A DNA stretch of 64,000 nt from a virus (IMGVR_UViG_3300010150_000009:47596-111595), one strand, 5' to 3'; shown: positions 41,183 through 49,444, counted from the first letter of the stretch. Numbers and translations: made by a program. Notes: generated from the sequence alone by a model not told the origin.

Positions 41183-41803
41183 CTAAGCCTTTACTTTGCC
41201 TTGTAAGTATTTTAATAAAACACCATACGCTGGTAAGAATACAACTAATCCAACGACAATCTTAGTTAACGTTTGGTTAAACGCCACTGCTGATAGCCAA
41301 TCTGCTGGGTAGAACGCTGTATAAAAGAATGAATATGTATCAATAATGTTTGCCGCAACTGTTGAGATTGCAGGTGCCGCCCACCACATATCTGTGTACT
41401 TGTCGCGAATATGTTGAAATACATATACATCTAACGTAGTGCCAACGCCATAGGCAACACCACTTGCTAAACCAATTCTCAATGCTTTTTCCATTGGAGC
41501 ACCGCCAAGTGCGATAACTGCAATACTAGCAATAATAGCAGGAATAACTGCCATTGCAACTACTGCTCTACCGGTTTGCTTACCTAACATACGAACTGTT
41601 AAGTCTGTAGCAATAACTACTAACGGAAACGTAAACGCGGCCGCCGCTAGTGGAAACTCACCAAAGAACGGTAAAGCCGCCCCTGGGAATAAGTTAAATT
41701 TGAATTGTACCAAGTAGTTACTGATAGCAATTACAATGGTGTGCATAATCACTAGATTACGTACTAGTGTTTTGTCAACACCTTCTAAATATTTTGATAA
41801 CAT
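41183..41803 (-). CDS. yhhQ: YhhQ/VUT-family queuosine-precursor transporter
   Basis: 206 residues with six or so membrane segments. The family signature FPLVVIATDLTVRMLGK is present, as is SGVAYGVGTTLDVYVF and AAPAISTVAANIIDTYSFF. YhhQ imports preQ0/preQ1 in Escherichia coli. A phage copy next to FolE, QueD and QueE can raise uptake of deazaguanine precursors into the infected cell. A strong AAGGAGG ribosome site precedes it. Confidence 0.9.
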   Translation of the reverse strand: MLSKYLEGVDKTLVRNLVIMHTIVIAISNYLVQFKFNLFPGAALPFFGEFPLAAAAFTFPLVVIATDLTVRMLGKQTGRAVVAMAVIPAIIASIAVIALGGAPMEKALRIGLASGVAYGVGTTLDVYVFQHIRDKYTDMWWAAPAISTVAANIIDTYSFFYTAFYPADWLSAVAFNQTLTKIVVGLVVFLPAYGVLLKYLQGKVKA

Positions 41804-41838
41804 CTATTTCCTCCTTAATTGAATAACTAATGTTCTCA

Positions 41839-42381
41839 TTACCAATTCTTATCACTCCACCAATTTTCCCATGGGAAAACTATCCATGAAGGCGATTCTG
41901 TCTTATTAATAATAAGAGAAGAATAAGATATATTCTTAAAACTACTGCCTTCATTATTAACTAGTGAAGAAAATCGAACATTGGAACCCCACACGCTTTT
42001 CCATGGCACTCTGCCAGGAATTCCTGCGTTTTCCCAATCTTGTTTTATCCAGTTAAACGTTGCTCCGGAATCATTAATATCATCAACAATAAGAATATTG
42101 CGAGGATCGATGATTTCTTCGTAGGTAAAACTGGAACTGTCTATGCCGACGGCATCTGTCGCCATTTGCATGTTTGTTTCTGGGTCGCCTCCATCTCTTA
42201 ATCTTACATCCAATGTATACATGTTTGTTTTAAGATAGTGGCTTAACATTGTAGCAGGAGTTAGTCCTCCCCTTGTGATGCCCACAATGTAATCAGGACG
42301 CCAATTACTGTCATAAATTTGTTGTACTAAATCTAATACTTGTGACTTTATGTCTTGGGTATTTAGATGTATCATTTTCAT
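41839..42381 (-). CDS. Purine-type phosphoribosyltransferase
   Basis: 180 residues. The PRPP-binding motif ILIVDDINDSGAT and the N-terminal IVGITRGGLTPATML (PPi loop) are those of xanthine-guanine or hypoxanthine phosphoribosyltransferases. It would turn a free base into a nucleotide. In the same operon as FolE and YhhQ it could salvage guanine for GTP, or act on a deazaguanine base. DRLRDGGDPET-like loop (RLRDGGDPE) is not typical and may affect specificity. Confidence 0.85.
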   Translation of the reverse strand: MKMIHLNTQDIKSQVLDLVQQIYDSNWRPDYIVGITRGGLTPATMLSHYLKTNMYTLDVRLRDGGDPETNMQMATDAVGIDSSSFTYEEIIDPRNILIVDDINDSGATFNWIKQDWENAGIPGRVPWKSVWGSNVRFSSLVNNEGSSFKNISYSSLIINKTESPSWIVFPWENWWSDKNW

Positions 42382-42401
42382 ATGGTATTTAACCTTTTTC
42401 G

Positions 42402-43088
42402 CTACCGCGGCGCAAATTCTTGCTGTAGTTTAATGTTATCAAAGAATTCTTTCTTTGTGCTTGCATCGTCCTTAAATGAGCCACGCAATACAGTAGTTTG
42501 TGTTAAACTAGAATGTGCCATTATGCCACGATTCTCACAGCACCCGTGTGTTGCTTGTATATAAACTCCTACATTTGTAGACCCAGTTGCTTTCTGTATT
42601 TCATTAGCAATAACATTGTTAAGTTCTTCTTGCAGTGTTCCGCGTCTAGCACACCATTGTGCGATGCGTGTATACTTGCTCAGTCCGATTAGTTTATCTG
42701 CGGCAATAATACCAATATACGCAACACCTGCTACTGGTTGGTGATGATGTGAGCACATACTTTTTAATTCGCTTCTTACAACAAGCATGCCTTCATAACC
42801 TTCTTCTAAATGGTTAGGAAACGCTGTTGCGTTAGGCATAGGATCATAACGCCCGCTCATAAGTTCGTTTACGTACATCTTTGCTAAACGCCTAGGTGTG
42901 TCTTGGGAGTTAGGATCGTTATGCCTATCAATAAGTAGACAATCTATTACTTCTTCGAACTTCTCTGTAAGTTCTAAAACAAGTAATTCCTTGTCACTTT
43001 CGTTCATATACTGAGAAATATTATCGCCTGCCCAAAAACGTCCGTTATCTTCAAATATTCTATTTCTAATTGCTCTACTAATGCTCAT
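42402..43088 (-). CDS. folE: GTP cyclohydrolase I (FolE)
   Basis: 228 residues. SMCSHHHQPVAGVAYIGI carries the zinc Cys and His pair; HGCCENRGIMAHSSLTQT holds the second Cys and substrate residues. FolE opens GTP to dihydroneopterin triphosphate, first step of both folate and 7-deazaguanine synthesis. A consensus promoter and AAGGAG site lie just upstream, so FolE starts the operon FolE-PRT-YhhQ-protease-QueD-amidinotransferase-QueE. Confidence 0.93.
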   Translation of the reverse strand: MSISRAIRNRIFEDNGRFWAGDNISQYMNESDKELLVLELTEKFEEVIDCLLIDRHNDPNSQDTPRRLAKMYVNELMSGRYDPMPNATAFPNHLEEGYEGMLVVRSELKSMCSHHHQPVAGVAYIGIIAADKLIGLSKYTRIAQWCARRGTLQEELNNVIANEIQKATGSTNVGVYIQATHGCCENRGIMAHSSLTQTTVLRGSFKDDASTKKEFFDNIKLQQEFAPR

Positions 43089-43110
43089 ACTTTCTCCTTA
43101 TTATTATTAT

Positions 43111-43139
43111 ATTATAAAGGTTATTTAGACAAATGTCAA
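43111..43139 (-). promoter_or_regulatory. Promoter of the folE-queD-queE operon
   Basis: Minus strand: -35 TTGACA (43139-43134), 17-base spacer, -10 TATAAT (43116-43111). Leader about 22 bases with AAGGAGAAAG before ATG 43088. Confidence 0.8.
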
Positions 43140-43149
43140 ATATAATTGA

Positions 43150-44229
43150 TTAAATGGCATTTTTTCTGATCAAATTATGAATCATAATATTAGCATTCAG
43201 ATAATCTTTCTTTAAAATTTCTACCTGTTCTTTTAATTCATTTTTCTTAATTATGTCATATCTTGCCATTAAGTCTTCAATGAAGTTCATTAGTTCATCT
43301 TTGTGCTTGCGGTAATTTTCTTCTCCATCAGTCCACACACTAGGATACTTGAATATATCCAAGTACATTTCTTTATAACTTGCTCTGTCAGGAACAATAG
43401 GTATTGCTCCTGCCAAACAGCCTTCCATCATGCTAATACCTAAGTTTTCATGTAGACTGCAACTAAAAACAGCCATTGCTTTTCCCATAACTGCGTAATA
43501 ATCTTCTTTGCTTAGATTCATCTTTTGTGTTATGTATACCGTAATCTCTTGGTGATTGCTTATATCCTCCACAATAAATGGTTGTTTATCCTCATTGTAT
43601 CGATGCGGCCACATAATCACAAAGTCTTTGCTAGTATTGTAATATGGCTCTAATTGTGTAATTATAGGGTTATGTGGTTGTCCACTTCTTATTGCTTTTG
43701 TCGATCTATGATTTAAATTAAGATTACGTAAAAACATTTCTCTATGGAAATTAGTAGCATAATAGTTATAATCCAATGCGTGATACCACGCTTGCTCTTG
43801 GACATTACACCACGGCTTTGACATTTTAAGACCTAAAATATCAGTCGGATCGTATGCGCCTGCATGCCATATTCCGTGTATTTCTACAGGTATGTCAAGC
43901 AGTTCGCTCATATACTTGATGGGCGTTACAATAAAGTTCCATGCGTCAGTGATTAAAAATTTATCGCCGGCTTTGATTTCACCGCGACTAAACATTTCAC
44001 TTACTCGCGCAGTTTGGCTTGCCTTGTATTGGTTAGTTTTTCCAAAATCAAGGAACGCACCGCTTGTGGTTTTATCTTCTAAAGTAACTCCATCAATGTT
44101 CTTGACTACGTAATCAGCACCGGTGCGCTGAATTTCTTCTTCAAGAAGTAGTGGAATATTGTCATACCATTGTTTAGTATATCGTTGGTCGATAGGTTCT
44201 ATGGGTATAATGTAAATTGTATTTGTCAT
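43150..44229 (-). CDS. GT-B glycosyltransferase
   Basis: 359 residues. The C-terminal half has the GT4-like nucleotide-sugar site SLHENLGISMMEGCLAGAIP and VPDRASYKEMY; VIMWPHRYNEDKQPF begins this domain. The N-terminal half is a Rossmann-type acceptor domain. Might modify virion protein, host glycan or DNA bases. T4 glucosylates hydroxymethylcytosine, but no such base-making gene is seen here. Overlaps the gene upstream by 4 bases. Confidence 0.8.
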   Translation of the reverse strand: MTNTIYIIPIEPIDQRYTKQWYDNIPLLLEEEIQRTGADYVVKNIDGVTLEDKTTSGAFLDFGKTNQYKASQTARVSEMFSRGEIKAGDKFLITDAWNFIVTPIKYMSELLDIPVEIHGIWHAGAYDPTDILGLKMSKPWCNVQEQAWYHALDYNYYATNFHREMFLRNLNLNHRSTKAIRSGQPHNPIITQLEPYYNTSKDFVIMWPHRYNEDKQPFIVEDISNHQEITVYITQKMNLSKEDYYAVMGKAMAVFSCSLHENLGISMMEGCLAGAIPIVPDRASYKEMYLDIFKYPSVWTDGEENYRKHKDELMNFIEDLMARYDIIKKNELKEQVEILKKDYLNANIMIHNLIRKNAI

Positions 44230-44768
44230 GCCTTAAACCATTCTGGTTGTTGTCGGTTCTTGTTCCACGTAGCAAACGCGGCTTTTTCTCCCATATAAAA
44301 ATTTCTATATGATTGTATTATATCGTCACACTTATATTGCTCTGGCATACATAATGGAAGTTGAGTAAGTGGGCCATCAGGAATACCCGCAGGTGGTGTT
44401 TCTAAATAATCAAACAACTCCCAAGACTTATGCATCTTTTTATACCTATACAAATATTCTAATAACATCTCATGCCATAGTTTAAAATGCCATTTGTAGT
44501 TTTCCTTTGTTTCCATTGTCCACAACGTACAAGGATGTTTGGCGTGTGCTACTTTGTATAGTGTTTTTTCTTTTACTCGATCTGCTAATTTAAAATACTT
44601 TACCATACGTTTGCCAGAAACAGACGGCCGTAACTCTTCAGTTCCTTCTAAAATACGGTGTGCAGTCGATAACATCTGACCGCTCTCAACTGGCATTTTT
44701 ACAGCATGTTTATCACATTGCATCTCTGCAATTTCTCGTTGTGTTTCAGCAACACCAAACATATTCAT
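44226..44768 (-). CDS. Conserved phage protein with CDKHAVKM motif
   Basis: 180 residues. The N-terminal CDKHAVKMPVESGQMLSTAHR and PCTLWTMETKENYKWHF, followed by AGIPDGPLTQLPLCMPEQYK, are typical of a family common in phages and bacteria. I have seen it labelled as a possible pyrimidine-dimer glycosylase relative, but I would not assert that. Co-transcribed with glycosyltransferase and cupin genes. Confidence 0.65.
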   Translation of the reverse strand: MNMFGVAETQREIAEMQCDKHAVKMPVESGQMLSTAHRILEGTEELRPSVSGKRMVKYFKLADRVKEKTLYKVAHAKHPCTLWTMETKENYKWHFKLWHEMLLEYLYRYKKMHKSWELFDYLETPPAGIPDGPLTQLPLCMPEQYKCDDIIQSYRNFYMGEKAAFATWNKNRQQPEWFKA

Positions 44769-45220
44769 TGATATAAACGCTCTATGTCTTGTTCCTCACA
44801 CAGGTCACCATATTGTATTTCTATAATACTTAATTCCTTATTAGAAGGATTAATTAATTGATGCCATTCGCCTACTGGTATGTGTAAGTACTCGTGTTTA
44901 CGTAATACGATAGTCCAACAATCATGTTCTATTAACTCTTCTCTCCTAAGAAGGTCTCCACGAGAGCAAGACTCTTGATAGTCGGTCGACAGAATCACGC
45001 GAGCAATGCCCTCATTTACAAGCCAAAATTCACTTCTATGTTTGTGACGTTGGAAACTTAAACAGGTATTAGGCTTTACAACTAACTCTTTAACTTTAGT
45101 ATTTTTAAAGTTAGCAATAATGTCGTAAAACCCCCAAACTCGTTCAACTGTGGTTCCCCACCGGCCTACCTTACCTTCTGCGATCATATCTTTGACCGTT
45201 TCGATCGGAACGATGGTCAT
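44765..45220 (-). CDS. Cupin, mannose-6-phosphate isomerase type II-like
   Basis: 151 residues from ATG 45220; the longer frame would overlap the upstream gene for its full length. KPNTCLSFQRHKHRSEFWLV and GEWHQLINPSNKELSIIEIQ match the cupin motifs that bind metal in the isomerase domain of type II PMI/GMP proteins (H, H, E and later H). It can interconvert fructose-6-P and mannose-6-P and would fit with the phosphomannomutase-like protein at 18575-19288. Overlaps the next gene by 4 bases. Confidence 0.8.
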   Translation of the reverse strand: MTIVPIETVKDMIAEGKVGRWGTTVERVWGFYDIIANFKNTKVKELVVKPNTCLSFQRHKHRSEFWLVNEGIARVILSTDYQESCSRGDLLRREELIEHDCWTIVLRKHEYLHIPVGEWHQLINPSNKELSIIEIQYGDLCEEQDIERLYQ

Positions 45221-45422
45221 TTCCTTTTTTATGATACCTAGGCTTAAAATGCGGATATCCTGGCCAATATCTTGCCTTTCCGGATTCTTTCCATCGAAGG
45301 AAATCACTGTAAGGACTCTTTTCCTTATACAAATGTGCCTCATCAAAGACACGCCCAAATTGACGACAGAAGTCGCGATACTCGTCCAAATCTTTAAAGA
45401 TTTGTTTAACTGCTGGTTTCAT
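45171..45422 (-). CDS. Small basic conserved phage protein
   Basis: 83 residues. EYRDFCRQFGRVFDEAHLY and ARYWPGYPHFKPRYHKKG look like a real small protein of T4-like marine phages; the Arg/Asp-rich end overlaps the cupin start by 50 bases in another frame. Preceded by AAAGGTG. Function unknown. Confidence 0.55.
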   Translation of the reverse strand: MKPAVKQIFKDLDEYRDFCRQFGRVFDEAHLYKEKSPYSDFLRWKESGKARYWPGYPHFKPRYHKKGNDHRSDRNGQRYDRRR

Positions 45423-45446
45423 AACAGCACCTTTATTTTTATTATA

Positions 45447-45896
45447 TTAGTTAATGTTATCATAAGCGATGATAGGGTAGACGCAATTGCATCCATTTTC
45501 GTCATCTTCGCTTACATCTATTTGAACTTCTCTACCTTTATAACGCTCATTGATTGCTAAGTAGAGATCGTCCGCTATCATTTCACAGGACTTGTAGTCT
45601 AATTGTAAAGTGCCTGTGGAATAAAGATTTTCTAACCATCGTTTAAATTGAATAAATTCAATATCACGATCGTCATGAAACACTTCAATAGCAACTTTGA
45701 AGTGGAATGTGTGTCTATGCGGGTATCCTAAAAACGATACGTCATACTCATCACCCGTTGCTAATGCCGGATCTTCCAATGCGGCGGGATACTTGTGTAT
45801 TCCTTCTTTGGTAAACTTTACCCAAATCATTTTAGGCATCTGTTGTAGTTTTTCTCGTAATAGAGCCTTGTGGTGTTCTTCTACGTTAAAGTCCAT
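45447..45896 (-). CDS. QueD/T-fold-like protein
   Basis: 149 residues. GYPHRHTFHFKVAIEVFHDD, then DIEFIQFKRWLENLY, LDYKSCEMIADDLYLAI and REVQIDVSEDDENG line up in order with the QueD fold (metal-binding H-x-H strand, helix, helix, acidic strand). The catalytic Cys is not in the usual place. It is a known type in marine T4-like phages, usually unnamed. Could be a second pterin-handling enzyme or a fold relative with another substrate. Next to ferredoxin. Confidence 0.5.
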   Translation of the reverse strand: MDFNVEEHHKALLREKLQQMPKMIWVKFTKEGIHKYPAALEDPALATGDEYDVSFLGYPHRHTFHFKVAIEVFHDDRDIEFIQFKRWLENLYSTGTLQLDYKSCEMIADDLYLAINERYKGREVQIDVSEDDENGCNCVYPIIAYDNIN

Positions 45897-45898
45897 TT

Positions 45899-46240
45899 TT
45901 ATTCCTTAAATGGTTGTGTTGATATAAGATGTTCTTTGTCTGTTTTGTCACGCCAGTCATCGCTTCCTGGCATTGGACCTTTTGTTTTTGTAATGTTAGG
46001 CCACTCTAATGAATATTTTCTATTAAACTCTAGAAAGTCAATAGAGCCTGTTTGTTTATAATCATTGTCAGGATCAATGGCACCGATTGGGCATTCTGGT
46101 TCACAGACACCGCAATCGATGCACTCATCCGGATGTATGACTAATGTATTCTCTCCTTCGTAAAAGCAATCAACTGGGCAAACTTCTACACAATCAGTTA
46201 GTTTGCACTTGACACACTTTTCATTTACAATGTAAGTCAT
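45899..46240 (-). CDS. fdxA: 7Fe ferredoxin (FdxA type)
   Basis: 113 residues. Two clusters: [17 protein letters not shown] for a 3Fe-4S site and [12 protein letters not shown] for a 4Fe-4S site, both on the model of bacterial FdxA (about 107 residues). [13 protein letters not shown] between them is also typical. It can pass electrons to radical SAM enzymes such as QueE, which is encoded in the same region. Predicted near-leaderless mRNA from the promoter at 46250-46278. Confidence 0.92.
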   Translation of the reverse strand: MTYIVNEKCVKCKLTDCVEVCPVDCFYEGENTLVIHPDECIDCGVCEPECPIGAIDPDNDYKQTGSIDFLEFNRKYSLEWPNITKTKGPMPGSDDWRDKTDKEHLISTQPFKE

Positions 46241-46249
46241 AATATAAAC

Positions 46250-46278
46250 ATTATACTATGACCATTTGATTGTGTCAA
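46250..46278 (-). promoter_or_regulatory. Promoter of the ferredoxin gene, near-leaderless
   Basis: Minus strand: -35 TTGACA (46278-46273), 17-base spacer, -10 TATAAT (46255-46250). Nine bases from -10 to the ATG at 46240, so the leader would be only about 2-3 bases. Confidence 0.75.
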
Positions 46279-46519
46279 GCAAAGAGTCATGATTTTTAAG
46301 GTAGCGTATTTTAATTTCATCGTTTGATATACCGTCCCAAACAAAATCTTCGCCATATATTAAACCAAGTTGTCCTAAGTGATTGCATATCATCGCAATT
46401 GCTTCTACTGTGCGATAGTTAGCATTTAAAGCACCGCCTTCTACGCTATTTCCGTTTGATTCTCCGATCCATCTATCTCGGCGGGTTATTTTATTTACTT
46501 TAAACTTCCCTAGTTCCAT
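46256..46519 (-). CDS. Small protein of unknown function
   Basis: 87 residues, polar, with NSVEGGALNANYRTVEAIAM and LIYGEDFVWDGISNDEIKIR. Its end overlaps the ferredoxin promoter. Not recognised. Confidence 0.5.
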   Translation of the reverse strand: MELGKFKVNKITRRDRWIGESNGNSVEGGALNANYRTVEAIAMICNHLGQLGLIYGEDFVWDGISNDEIKIRYLKNHDSLLDTIKWS

Positions 46520-46546
46520 AATTATTTTTACACTTATGTTACAATC

Positions 46547-47191
46547 TTAATAAACGGACCTAATCTCGTCAGCAATGCCATATTCCACTGCTTCTTCGGC
46601 ATTTAGCCACACATCTTGTGGTGGAAGTAATACTTCACGAATCTTCTTTTCAGAAAGTCCAGTACATTTTTTATAGTGCGTAATCATACGATCTGTTGAC
46701 ATTTCGAACTCACGTACAACTGCAAATAGTTCGTGTTCCTTACCACGTGATCCCCAACTATATTGGTGTGATAGAATAGAAGTATTAGGAGTAATAATTC
46801 TGTGTCCTTTTTGCCCTGCCATAAATGTAAGCACACCACATGATGCAATCATTCCTAACCCTACAGTTCTGACAGGAATAGCAGATCCTTTCATAACATC
46901 AATAAGAGCAAAAGCCGCATGTACTGCGCCGCCTGGGCTGTTAATCATAAGTGTTAAATGCTTTGGTCGCTGTTTCTTTGGTAGCATGTTTTTCTCGAGA
47001 ATAAAGCGAATTGCTACCGCACATGATTCCTCGTTAAATCCAGTCATAAACATATGTATATTGTTGTCATATAGTGGGTCACCTGATAATGGTTGACCTC
47101 TTGATCCAACTGGCGGTCCTGCTGGGCCACTCTTGTCTTCGTTAACTTCTTCTTGTGTTTGTACTGTTGCTTTTGCTTTTTTGGCTGCCAT
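46547..47191 (-). CDS. clpP: ClpP-like serine protease
   Basis: 214 residues. LMINSPGGAVHAAFALIDVM is the oxyanion region, GMIASCGVLTFMAG holds the catalytic Ser (SCG instead of SMG), ILSHQYSWGS the His, and DVWLNAEEAVEYGIAD the Asp region. In bacteria ClpP forms a 14-mer with Clp ATPases; phage copies may act in capsid maturation or degrade host factors. N-terminal 35 residues are a Lys/Gly/Pro-rich extension. RBS AAGGAG. Confidence 0.9.
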   Translation of the reverse strand: MAAKKAKATVQTQEEVNEDKSGPAGPPVGSRGQPLSGDPLYDNNIHMFMTGFNEESCAVAIRFILEKNMLPKKQRPKHLTLMINSPGGAVHAAFALIDVMKGSAIPVRTVGLGMIASCGVLTFMAGQKGHRIITPNTSILSHQYSWGSRGKEHELFAVVREFEMSTDRMITHYKKCTGLSEKKIREVLLPPQDVWLNAEEAVEYGIADEIRSVY

Positions 47192-47202
47192 TCTATTGCT
47201 CC

Positions 47203-48690
47203 TTAATCGAATAGTTCGTTAAACGCTTTATTTGCGCTGTATTTTTCTTTTACAACAGGTTGCTCCATTCCCATAGGTTCTATACCCATCTCGTCTGCCA
47301 TTGCTTCAGAGGTATGTGTGCCTTGTATTCTTGCAAACCATTTGCTGTATTTTTCAATTTCTGCTATAGCATTGTTATAATCTTTATGTTTAAATACGTC
47401 ATTTACGACATCAGTAAACGTTGCTCCATTAGGAGCAACAAGTGCGGACGGATAAATTCCACTGTCGTAACACTCATTTGCTTTTTGTGTTGCTAGTATA
47501 TGCATGTAGACATTATGTCCCATTTGTAGTGCATAACTAAAACTATCCCAACTCGTTCTCCCCTCCTTTCCTATTTTATTTAAATCACCAGGACCATACG
47601 GACAAACATCTTTCATTTCAAGTAGTTCACTAATCACACTTGGTTCCCATTTAGCATCTGGATAATGTATGTTGTAGTCAAAAATTCTCGTATCCGTTGA
47701 ATATTTTTTATCATCAATAGCCTTGATCATTTTATAAGTCCAATTACCTTTACGTAAATGTTCTGTATGTATACTAGTATATATCGTTCCGTAAGCAGTT
47801 GCTAAAAAAGGCGATGCACAATCATACGACAATGTGATATTAGGATTCACTGTTTCTCGTAAATTACGTTGGAAGCAAGTTAATACAATACTCCATAATA
47901 GTTCGCCAGTTCCTAAGTAATGCATCCATTCTGTTTTTTCTAATAGGCCATCCTCTCTCATTCTAATTAAACGCCGCAATGCTATTTCAACATCGCGTTT
48001 GTTAATAGAACTTAATGCCCAACCTTCAAAGTCTGCCTTTTCTCCAGTGCTATATGGCTTTACTGCGTCATACCATTCCTCACATTGAGCCCAATTATTA
48101 CCTTGTAATACGTTAAGAAACTTTGTAGCACCTGGCTCTCTTGCTTGGGAAAAGAACTCATTGTTAATAAGAGTTCCTTGTAGACACTTTTGCCAAGTAT
48201 CAATACCATGTTTGTCAGCATGAGCAACACTAAAAGTAGGTAAATCTAATACCATAGAGTAATCAAATGTGCCTTCTAAAAATCGCAAAACTGTTTCACG
48301 AAGTTTATCAGTCTTTTGATCTACGCCATACGGTTCTAACCATTGTCCTTCCCAAACTCCTTTAGAGATTTGGAAACCACCACTGTCACCAACGAGAACA
48401 TTGTTTGGAAATGAGTCTCTGTTTCTTACCATATCTTCCTTAGGAACGAACTTTTCCAGATCCATATTAGCATGTCCTGCGGAATATAGTGCCCACGGAT
48501 ACTTAAAGTATCCTTCATCCATATTAAGAAAGTTTAGTCCTTCGATGCCGTTGGTAAACCTAGACGGAATTCTATCAGTAGGAACAAATTCCTCATATCT
48601 TTGTTTCCCTATGTATGCGGAATAGAAAGAACTAATCGCTGGCAAGTATGTTGCGTAATCTTTCTGCGTATCCCTAAAATCAGATCTCAT
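47203..48690 (-). CDS. dpdA: DpdA-type DNA-guanine transglycosylase
   Basis: 495 residues, longer than tRNA-specific Tgt (about 375). Tgt-type landmarks: VGDSGGFQISKG (DSGGFQ), FLNVLQGNNW (NVLQG), HYLGTGELLWSI and SYDCASPFLA with the acidic nucleophile. DpdA enzymes exchange guanine in DNA for a 7-deazaguanine base, as shown for phages and for bacterial dpd islands. The zinc-binding C-terminal cysteines of tRNA enzymes are not obvious. Start overlaps the gene 45 stop. It makes DNA modification, not tRNA queuosine, the likely goal of the nearby que genes. Confidence 0.82.
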   Translation of the reverse strand: MRSDFRDTQKDYATYLPAISSFYSAYIGKQRYEEFVPTDRIPSRFTNGIEGLNFLNMDEGYFKYPWALYSAGHANMDLEKFVPKEDMVRNRDSFPNNVLVGDSGGFQISKGVWEGQWLEPYGVDQKTDKLRETVLRFLEGTFDYSMVLDLPTFSVAHADKHGIDTWQKCLQGTLINNEFFSQAREPGATKFLNVLQGNNWAQCEEWYDAVKPYSTGEKADFEGWALSSINKRDVEIALRRLIRMREDGLLEKTEWMHYLGTGELLWSIVLTCFQRNLRETVNPNITLSYDCASPFLATAYGTIYTSIHTEHLRKGNWTYKMIKAIDDKKYSTDTRIFDYNIHYPDAKWEPSVISELLEMKDVCPYGPGDLNKIGKEGRTSWDSFSYALQMGHNVYMHILATQKANECYDSGIYPSALVAPNGATFTDVVNDVFKHKDYNNAIAEIEKYSKWFARIQGTHTSEAMADEMGIEPMGMEQPVVKEKYSANKAFNELFD

Positions 48691-49421
48691 TACTTACTCT
48701 GTGCTGGAAGAATGTATCTGTATTTTGCTAATCCGCTATCTACGGTAATCTGCATTGCGCCTTTGTCGCTTAGAGACATGACTTTGTCACCAGTTAGGTT
48801 CAGTATTTTTTGTACAAACTGAACTGGCCATGACCAACTGCCTTTAAGTGCAGTGCCTACGCTAGACTCAAATGTAAATTGTCCTGCGTGTGTGCTGTGG
48901 TCACCAAATTCAAATACCAAGTTTTTGCTATCAGTTTTAACAGTAAACACATCTTCTTCTGAGTTTACTTGTGCTTGCCAAGCAAACTTTTGAATAGAAT
49001 GTACAGATGGTTCAAACTCAATATCCCATTCTGATAATTTGAACTTAGCACTTTTTAGTTTGTTTTCAATGATTTCAGCGTTCATAAATCTGTAATCGTT
49101 CTGAAAATCTCCTTCCTTATTCTCAAAATGAATGCCTGTCGGTACTACGACTCCGTTACGTTCTTGCTGATTGATCTCCAATTTTGCTTCTTCTTTGTAA
49201 GCGGGAATCTTTAGCAGGGTATCTAGTTTATTTAGATTAGGCATACCGAACGTTCCGATAAATTCAGCAATAGGATCATGTGTATCAGCAACCATAACAA
49301 CTGCTCTACCTTCCTCCATTGATTCAATCATAGTGCCTTCTTCAGTACCAGATACTTTTACAATATCTAAGAAACCTAAAGAATGCGTGTGACTAATAAT
49401 GTCTGTTAAAATGTCTTTCAT
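48690..49421 (-). CDS. 45: Sliding clamp, T4 gp45-like
   Basis: 243 residues. Recognised from size, position upstream of DpdA and near polymerase, and domain pattern: an N-terminal half with MKDILTDIISHTHSLGFLDI and a second half with KSAKFKLSEWDIEFEPSVHS and FVQKILNLTGDKVMSLSDKG that repeats the clamp fold. Forms a trimeric ring that tethers gp43 and links late transcription to replication in T4. It has its own consensus promoter and AGGAG site. Confidence 0.8.
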   Translation of the reverse strand: MKDILTDIISHTHSLGFLDIVKVSGTEEGTMIESMEEGRAVVMVADTHDPIAEFIGTFGMPNLNKLDTLLKIPAYKEEAKLEINQQERNGVVVPTGIHFENKEGDFQNDYRFMNAEIIENKLKSAKFKLSEWDIEFEPSVHSIQKFAWQAQVNSEEDVFTVKTDSKNLVFEFGDHSTHAGQFTFESSVGTALKGSWSWPVQFVQKILNLTGDKVMSLSDKGAMQITVDSGLAKYRYILPAQSK

Positions 49422-49444
49422 ATATTACTCCTAAGTAATTGATT

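Noticed and set aside
41804-41838. preQ1 riboswitch before the transporter gene
   Set aside because: The gap is only 35 bases and is filled by the ribosome site; no stem, A-rich tail or pseudoknot partner of a preQ1 aptamer is seen there or before folE.
45221-45358. N-terminal extension of the cupin gene
   Set aside because: It would be read entirely from the coding region of the upstream small gene in another frame; the cupin domain starts after ATG 45220.
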